Assembly: GCA_945643635.1 (NCBI GenBank)
Contig: CALZFC010000252.1
Span: 2,311,001-2,375,000 of the forward strand
From: Allodiplogaster sudhausi
Taxonomy: Eukaryota; Nematoda; Chromadorea; Rhabditida; Diplogasteridae
Reading direction: 5' to 3'
DNA: 64,000 nt
The notes beneath the pieces are model-generated. The model had not been told where the DNA came from and made no database searches. It saw only the letters and a list, made by a program, of their open reading frames with translations. The number at the start of each line of letters is the position of its first letter. Position 1 is the stretch's first letter. A program made the translations under genes and the position numbers. Below, one piece after another: positions 58,701 to 64,000 of this stretch.

Positions 58701-59321
58701 GAGTCTTCTAGCAGACTACGCTCTTCAGGTCTGATCTTTTCACCACTTTTATTGTCAATGTTCTTGTCCATATTTGTAGCTTTCTTTTTGCCTTTTCACT
58801 CGCTTCTCTCTCTCTGTCTCTCTCTCTGTCTCTCTCTCTCTCTTCAGGTGGACATGGAGCGTGGATGTCTGCAGGCGACCCAGGCGGATGGCTATCAGTT
58901 GCTGTCCTCGATGTTGACTGAGTCGTCGTGTGCCTCGGGAGTCTTCCCCCGCACTCGCTGCTCTGCTTGTTCTCGACTCCTTCTCCCTTATCTCACAGGT
59001 CTCCAGTCTCTTTCTAGAAATACACTTACAAAGCGCAAATACATCGATTGTGAGATTTTAGATGGAAACGCGGCCGCTTCTGCTGGCGATGTTCTTCTCT
59101 TCGCTTGCCAACACGCTGCCCATTCCAGCTGCATTCAAGGGGTTCCTTCTGCTTCTTATTTCCTTTTCGTTCGTTGTTTGTATGAGTGTCACTTGTGTTG
59201 GGTATCGAAGCTTGTAATTGCTTGGTTGTAGTCGACTGGGAGGGAGTCTGCCGGGATGGCCTCAGCCGATCTCAGCTGTCCCGTTTGTGCGGAGGATGCT
59301 GAGGTGGTCTTTACCAAGTAG
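54032..59321 (+). CDS. VPS41: VPS41, HOPS tethering complex subunit
   Basis: Subunit of the HOPS complex, which tethers late endosomes, autophagosomes and lysosomes. The N-terminus is acidic (DVDSDEDLLQLEPRFNYERV), as in other VPS41 proteins. The beta-propeller portion includes ATAIAAHDKFVIVGTHSGNI and GRYVLSYSLDGKVVIKGIL. The helical/clathrin-repeat portion includes SLAQLYINEQQFELALKAYF and LLIDNEDSVPSSKIMNYL (human LLLDNEDKISIKKVVEEL). The end holds a RING-like zinc module: RCSACSRLLLPYL, FACQHAAHSSC and CPVCAEDAEVVF. About 18 exons, most introns short. Exons around 55340-55640 are only partly resolved, and a (GA)n tract occurs at 55295-55345 within an intron. The stop TAG is at 59319-59321. 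The ATG at 54032 was preferred to an in-frame one at 53942 that would add a hydrophobic leader. Confidence 0.88.
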
Positions 59322-60344
59322 TAAGTTCTCTTCTCTTATGCTGCTTCTTCACACTTTCTTCTCTTCATTTTGCATTTCTCAAATAATACGTGTTTATTTT
59401 CCTTTCTGTGATAAACTAGTCATCCTGGCTGCTGATTTTTCCTGTTTGAGGCAACAGTGATTCACTTTGAAAAAGTCAACTACATACCTCGCTTCTATGT
59501 TGTTACCATTATTTCGATCTATATGAGTCTCATTCTCACAAAAGTTGATTGAGTTTTTGATTAGAGGCTGAAGATAAATACATTTCCGTTTATGATGAAT
59601 GCTGGGACTTTCGTGAGTGTAGAGAGATGCAAACGAACGGTCGTAAATGGAAATCTACCAAGCGAAGGCACCAACTGGCACCCGGTATCAGATGGTCTGA
59701 GGAATGCCCTTCTGACTTCCTTATCATTAGCATGCCATGGCCATAGACATTCTTCTGCTCTGTAAGGGCTCTCTTGGACCCTTTGTAGGAGTGAGCTTCC
59801 TGTTTAAAAGGTGGTTTTGCGCGAAGTTTATTATCAGCAGCGCTTTACTTACCGAAATCTTGAAAGTAAAAAAGGTGAAATAAAGCATGAAACAAATTTT
59901 AAAATTAAAACAGGAAAATGGAAAGGGGAATTTTATCTAGACAGGAAAATGAGCAGAGAAGAAAGCAAAGGAAATGAATAATCACAATCGGTAAAGAAAT
60001 GGAACTATTCAACGATACATTTCATCCAAACAACAGCGTCATTGGACAACAATAAATATGTTTGAAGAGAGCCGATTTGTGCTTTATAGAGGCATTTGAT
60101 GCTTCCGCAGGTAGAATGTGAAGACTGGAAAAGAAACAAAGACAAGATTACCGGGTACGTTTGAATGAGACGAAGGAAGTTGAAAGTAGGAGATTGCACC
60201 AAGGAAAGAAGGATCGATTAATGAAGATCGGATAGGATGAATTAGGAGAGAAGTGGCTGTTGCCATTTGCGCAATCTCGTAATCAGAGGAAAGGAGAAGA
60301 GTGACGAAATAGAAAGAGAGAAAGGAGTAGTGCCCACGTAGTTT
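59322..60344. other. Convergent intergenic region between VPS41 and PRL genes
   Basis: Both flanking genes end here. AT-rich, no simple-repeat block and no gene. AAATAAAG at about 59879 is a candidate polyadenylation signal for VPS41. A TTTATT motif on the right, read on the other strand, could serve the phosphatase gene. Confidence 0.45.
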
Positions 60345-61081
60345 TCACTGAATGCAGCAGGCCTTCTGCTTGCCGTCGATGGAGAAGCGCAGCTTGCGCA
60401 GCTCGCCGGATGCCTTGTACTTCTCGAGGAAGTCGAGCTGCTTCTGGTTCAGCGCCCCCCGTCGCTCTCTGCGGATGAGTTCGACGGCGTCCTCGTACTT
60501 CATTCCTGCCTCGATCAAGGCGATGGCCACCAAGACGGGCGCACGGCCAAGGCCTGCCACGCAATGCACGGCAATGCACGCCTCTGGATGCGACTGGAAC
60601 GACTCCTTCGCTAGCTTCAGCCACTTCGAGATCACCTGGAATTCAGCATTGCTTGTATAAGGGAATGGGATGACATCAAGGACTCACCTCGGGGGGTGGC
60701 GGGGAGCCATCGTTGAACTGCCAGTCAAGGACATCGATTCCGCTCTTCTGGAGGGGAGACGAGTCGTACGTCGGGTCGCACACTCTCACCACTGCACGCG
60801 CGCCATGACGAGAGAGTTCCTAAACAGAGAGAGAGAGAGAGAGAAAGAAAGAAAGAAAGTGAGAGAGAGACAGACAGAGGGAGAGAGAGAGAGATAGAGA
60901 GAGAGAGATAGAGAGAGAGAGAGAATAAAAGACGACACCGAACCTCGATGAAGGCTGAGATGGTAGAATCGGAAGGGCGGTCGGTGATAAGGAATCGCAT
61001 TCTTCCGTAGTTGATTTCGCTGGGAGCCGGCTTGAAGTAGCCCGTGGGGGAGCTGCTGTTCCTCTTCGTGGATGTACCCAT
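60345..61081 (-). CDS. PTP4A: Protein tyrosine phosphatase type IVA (PRL)
   Basis: Prenylated dual-specificity-type phosphatase that also binds CNNM magnesium transporters. Three exons, 61081-60944, 60819-60688 and 60635-60345, all junctions phase 0, give 186 residues (human PRLs about 170; the excess is a Ser/Thr-rich N-terminus). The catalytic loop HCVAGLGR has Cys115 and Arg121. The general-acid loop reads WQFNDGSPP, keeping the acid Asp (Asp83) but replacing the preceding Asp and Pro of the usual WPFDDG. The regulatory Cys in VRVCDPTYD (Cys60) is present. The protein ends CCIQ, a CAAX farnesylation box. Intron 1 carries GA repeats. Confidence 0.95.
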
Positions 61082-62975
61082 GGTGAAGGATTGAGAGAGG
61101 GAGCAGAGAGTGTCAGAATGGAGAGAGTCAGACAAGCAAGTCAGGGAGGCTGCTGGATGACTACGTCCTCCAAGAGTTGTGGATGCGTCTTCTTCTGCAG
61201 TCTTGAAGGGGGACGACGGAGATGGACAACGTGGAGAGAAGAGAGGGCAGAGAAAGAGACGTAAGGGGGAAGAGAGAGGGATGAGACTGCCACTGCTAGT
61301 CAATGGCGGCCGGCGATCGTGTCGTGCTGCCCACGGCAGTACTCACGGCACACCGAGTCAGCCACCTCTGCCGACGAATTCCTGCACAGAGAAAGAGAGA
61401 TAGAGAGGGGGGAAAGATGAGGAGTTAGAGAAGGAGAGAGAGAGAGAGAGAGGAAAGATGTGGAGGAGTGAGAGAAGGAGAGATAGAGAGAGAGATTGAG
61501 AGAGAGAGAGAGGAAGATGAGGGAGAGAGAAGGAGAGATAGAGAGAGAGGGGAAGATGAGGGAGAGAGAGAGAAGGGATACAGGTTGATAGGAGGAAAGA
61601 TATCCAAAGAAAGCGAATCTGCCGAGGAGGGGAGTCACAAGGAGAGCTCTAGGACAAAGCAATCCAGTGAAAGCAGACGAAGAAAAAAGAGTTTAGAGGA
61701 AAGCATGTAGGGGAGGGATGATATTGTCTTATGACCAAATAAGTCATCGAAAGAGAAATACTGGAGATGGCGGAGGAGAGGAAGAAGGCATCGGAAACAT
61801 CTTCTCTAATATGTGATAGAATCAACGAATTGGAGATGGCAGATGGTAAAAAGAGCTGTGATGAAGGGAAATAACACGGAGCATTAGATGGGGCAGAAGG
61901 CCGCGGGCCACTCTCTTCATATGAAGTTGTCATTGCAAGTAAAGAAGAGGAGGAGGCACTGGTCTCGTGGCATATCAAGCTGGCCAAGAACACGTTCACG
62001 CGACAGGGAGAGAGTGGATGAAAGAAAGAAAGAGAGTGAGAGAGAGATAGAGAAAGAAAGAGAGTGAGAGAGAGAGATAGAGAAAGAAAGAGAGTGAGAG
62101 AGAGAGATAGAGAAAGAAAGAGAGTGAGAGAGAGAGAGAAAGAGAGAGAGTGGACGGAGAGTGAAGGATGAGGGAGGAAGAGAAGCTCACGTGCTGTTCT
62201 CTACCTCTCATTCTCAAATTCTCTGAACTTGTGCCATCGAGGATTCTTGACTGATCTTCTTATTGACTTCATTCTCCTCCGTCCTTCCTTCTCTCTCTCT
62301 CTTTCTCTATCTATCTCCTCCCTCTCTCTACCAACCTCTCTTTCTTTCCGCTTCTCTCTCTTTCTTTCTTTCCTTCTATCTTTCTATCTTTCTTTCTTTC
62401 TCTCTCACATTCTCATTCTCATCCTTCCGGCCACGAGGTGCTTCATTCCACAGATTTTTTTTTCTTCAGATTCTCCTGTCTTGTTTTTGTTTCTTCTCGC
62501 TCAAGGTATTGAGAGAAAAGAAAAGAGAAAAAAAACAATACATTGAAAGAAAGACGAAACTTCGATCATCTTAAAACTCCCAACGTTTGTCAATCTGCAT
62601 TTCTTACATATCAATGCATAGGAATATATGCAATATTCGGTGCTTTTGTTATGCTGGATAACAAAAGGGAGGATCAATATCCAAGAGAAGATACAGCGAA
62701 TCTTAGGAAACATGGAAATGCCAGTGGGAACTCGCATTAAAGGCAGGCACGAACGACTCTAGGAAGGATTCCTGCTGATGCTGCCATCTACCTCACTCAA
62801 CCGTCGAGATCCCCTCTTAGCCGGGTGAGAGAGAGAGAGAGAGCGAGAGAGAGAGAGAGAGCGAGAGGTGAGAGAGACGAGAGATCATCTGGATTGTGAC
62901 GCATGTATAACTGATAGCGATTTAGTATTAGAGATCTCGATAGAAATAGAGAAAAGGGAAGAGGAACACAAAGAT

Positions 62976-63007
<32 letters not shown>

Positions 63008-64000
63008 GAAGAGAGAGAAGGTCAAATAAGTGAGAGCATGTCTTGCCGGCGATGGCTTCTCTCATTCATTGGAATAAGCTGAGGGGCCGTTAATGGGCTG
63101 ACGAGAGAAGACCTGACGAGCTAAGAGGAAAGAAAAAGGAGCAGGCAGAGCTAAAGAGAACGGGAGAGCGCTGCCCCTCTAAACACGGAATCATTCACTT
63201 ATCAGAACATAAGAAAGGAATTTAAGAAATCAATCGATGATGGAGAAGAACGTTTAGAAAACAAGAGGGGCAAAACGGAGTGATGATAGAGAAAGAAGAA
63301 AGTGGCGAATATAACGACAGAGAGAGAGAGAGAGAAAGAGAAAGAGAGAGAGAGAGAGAGACGCAGAGAATTCTTTACCTGGCGACGGTGATTCCGATAG
63401 AGGCAATGCTCATCCCACAAAGAATGAAGGCCGACTTGGGCGCGCTGAAGCAGTTGAAGAGCGAAGAAGAAGAAGCTGCAAGGGGAGGAGGGTTCAGCTA
63501 TCGATTAATACGACCATTTGTACATCACGAGCAGGCAAGGATTCAAGAGAGGAACTGGTCAAGGTAAGGATAGAATGGATGAACTGCCATGAAGGAAGCT
63601 ACGTGCCAAGCCAGTTCGGAGAGACAGGAATGGTCGGGAGAAGGAACAAGCGGCAGAGAAGCACAATTGAACACGATAGAGAGAGAGAGACAGAGAGAGA
63701 GAGACAGAGGAGAGAGAAAGAGAGAGGAGAGGGAAGGAGAGAGGAGAGAGAAAGAGTGAGAGAGAGACAGAGAAAGAGAGGTTAACTGCCAATGAGTGTT
63801 ATCTCTGTGGCAAAGAGAACCACGCGTGAGAGATGAAAGTGTATGGGCAGTAGACACGAGAGATGGCGAAAGAGGCAGAGCTAAGCCGTGACACAACCGC
63901 CAGCCACTCCCACCTCCTGGCGTGGAGAGAATGTGGAAGACGAGGAGAGTGAGAGAAGAAGAGAAAGGATGAGAGAGAAGTCGACGAGAGAGAGAGAGAG
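61082..64000. other. Repeat-rich right end, no identified gene
   Basis: Begins with the presumed PRL 5' region. Simple repeats at 61440-61575, 62020-62150 (tandem GAGAGAGAGATAGAGAAAGA units), 62285-62405 (CT), 62830-62870, 62970-63010, 63318-63360 and 63680-63775. Non-repetitive islands lie at 61580-62000, 62430-62780 and 63370-63660. At 63480-63375 the minus strand has a possible exon (SAFILCGMSIASIGITVA, hydrophobic) ending at a GTAAAG donor; I could not link it to other exons. The island 62543-62740 is open on both strands without recognisable content. Confidence 0.4.

Overview
The window is nuclear DNA of a small-intron invertebrate animal. Nearly every recognisable gene is split by GT-AG introns of about 35-65 bp, and the gene set is metazoan: a SOX-type HMG-box factor, an LGN/Pins cell-polarity protein with TPR and GoLoco motifs, NPDC1, a CAAX-ending PRL phosphatase, exportin-5, a UVRAG-like autophagy subunit and VPS41. 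The species cannot be named from sequence alone. Short introns and 3' splice acceptors lying directly against several ATGs resemble groups with spliced-leader trans-splicing (nematodes and others), but exportin-5 argues against a Caenorhabditis-like nematode. The DNA between and inside genes is saturated with (GA)n/(CT)n simple repeats, which create many spurious Ser/Leu- or Arg/Glu-rich open frames.

Left third (1-23 kb), mostly on the minus strand: the 5' part of a dTDP-glucose 4,6-dehydratase-like gene (cut by the window edge); a 794-bp inverted-repeat transposon with Tc1/mariner-type TA ends; a metallo-beta-lactamase gene (MBLAC1/SWIP-10 type) with unassigned exons upstream; a METTL13-type methyltransferase; an NPDC1 homologue with a 2.8-kb repeat-filled intron; and exportin-5.

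Middle (23-44 kb): LGN/Pins on the minus strand, with a degraded LINE in one intron. Divergent from it is an F-box/leucine-rich protein on the plus strand. Next is the most unusual locus, a secreted mucin-like protein (34.8-41.5 kb). It alternates four copies of a six-cysteine PAN/apple-like domain with Ser/Thr/Pro linkers, two of which are tandem arrays built on 21-bp (7-residue) units. A small secreted cysteine-containing protein follows, then a divergent SOX gene on the minus strand.

Right third (44-64 kb): about 5.5 kb of simple repeats; a FAM32A gene whose promoter and first codons are tandemly triplicated and whose reading frame appears to shift; a same-strand pair, UVRAG-like then VPS41, about 270 bp apart and both acting in endolysosomal traffic; a PRL phosphatase on the minus strand; and a repeat-rich tail with no gene I can identify.

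Exon boundaries were worked out by hand from splice signals, reading phase and family similarity. Gene spans are therefore more reliable than individual junctions.
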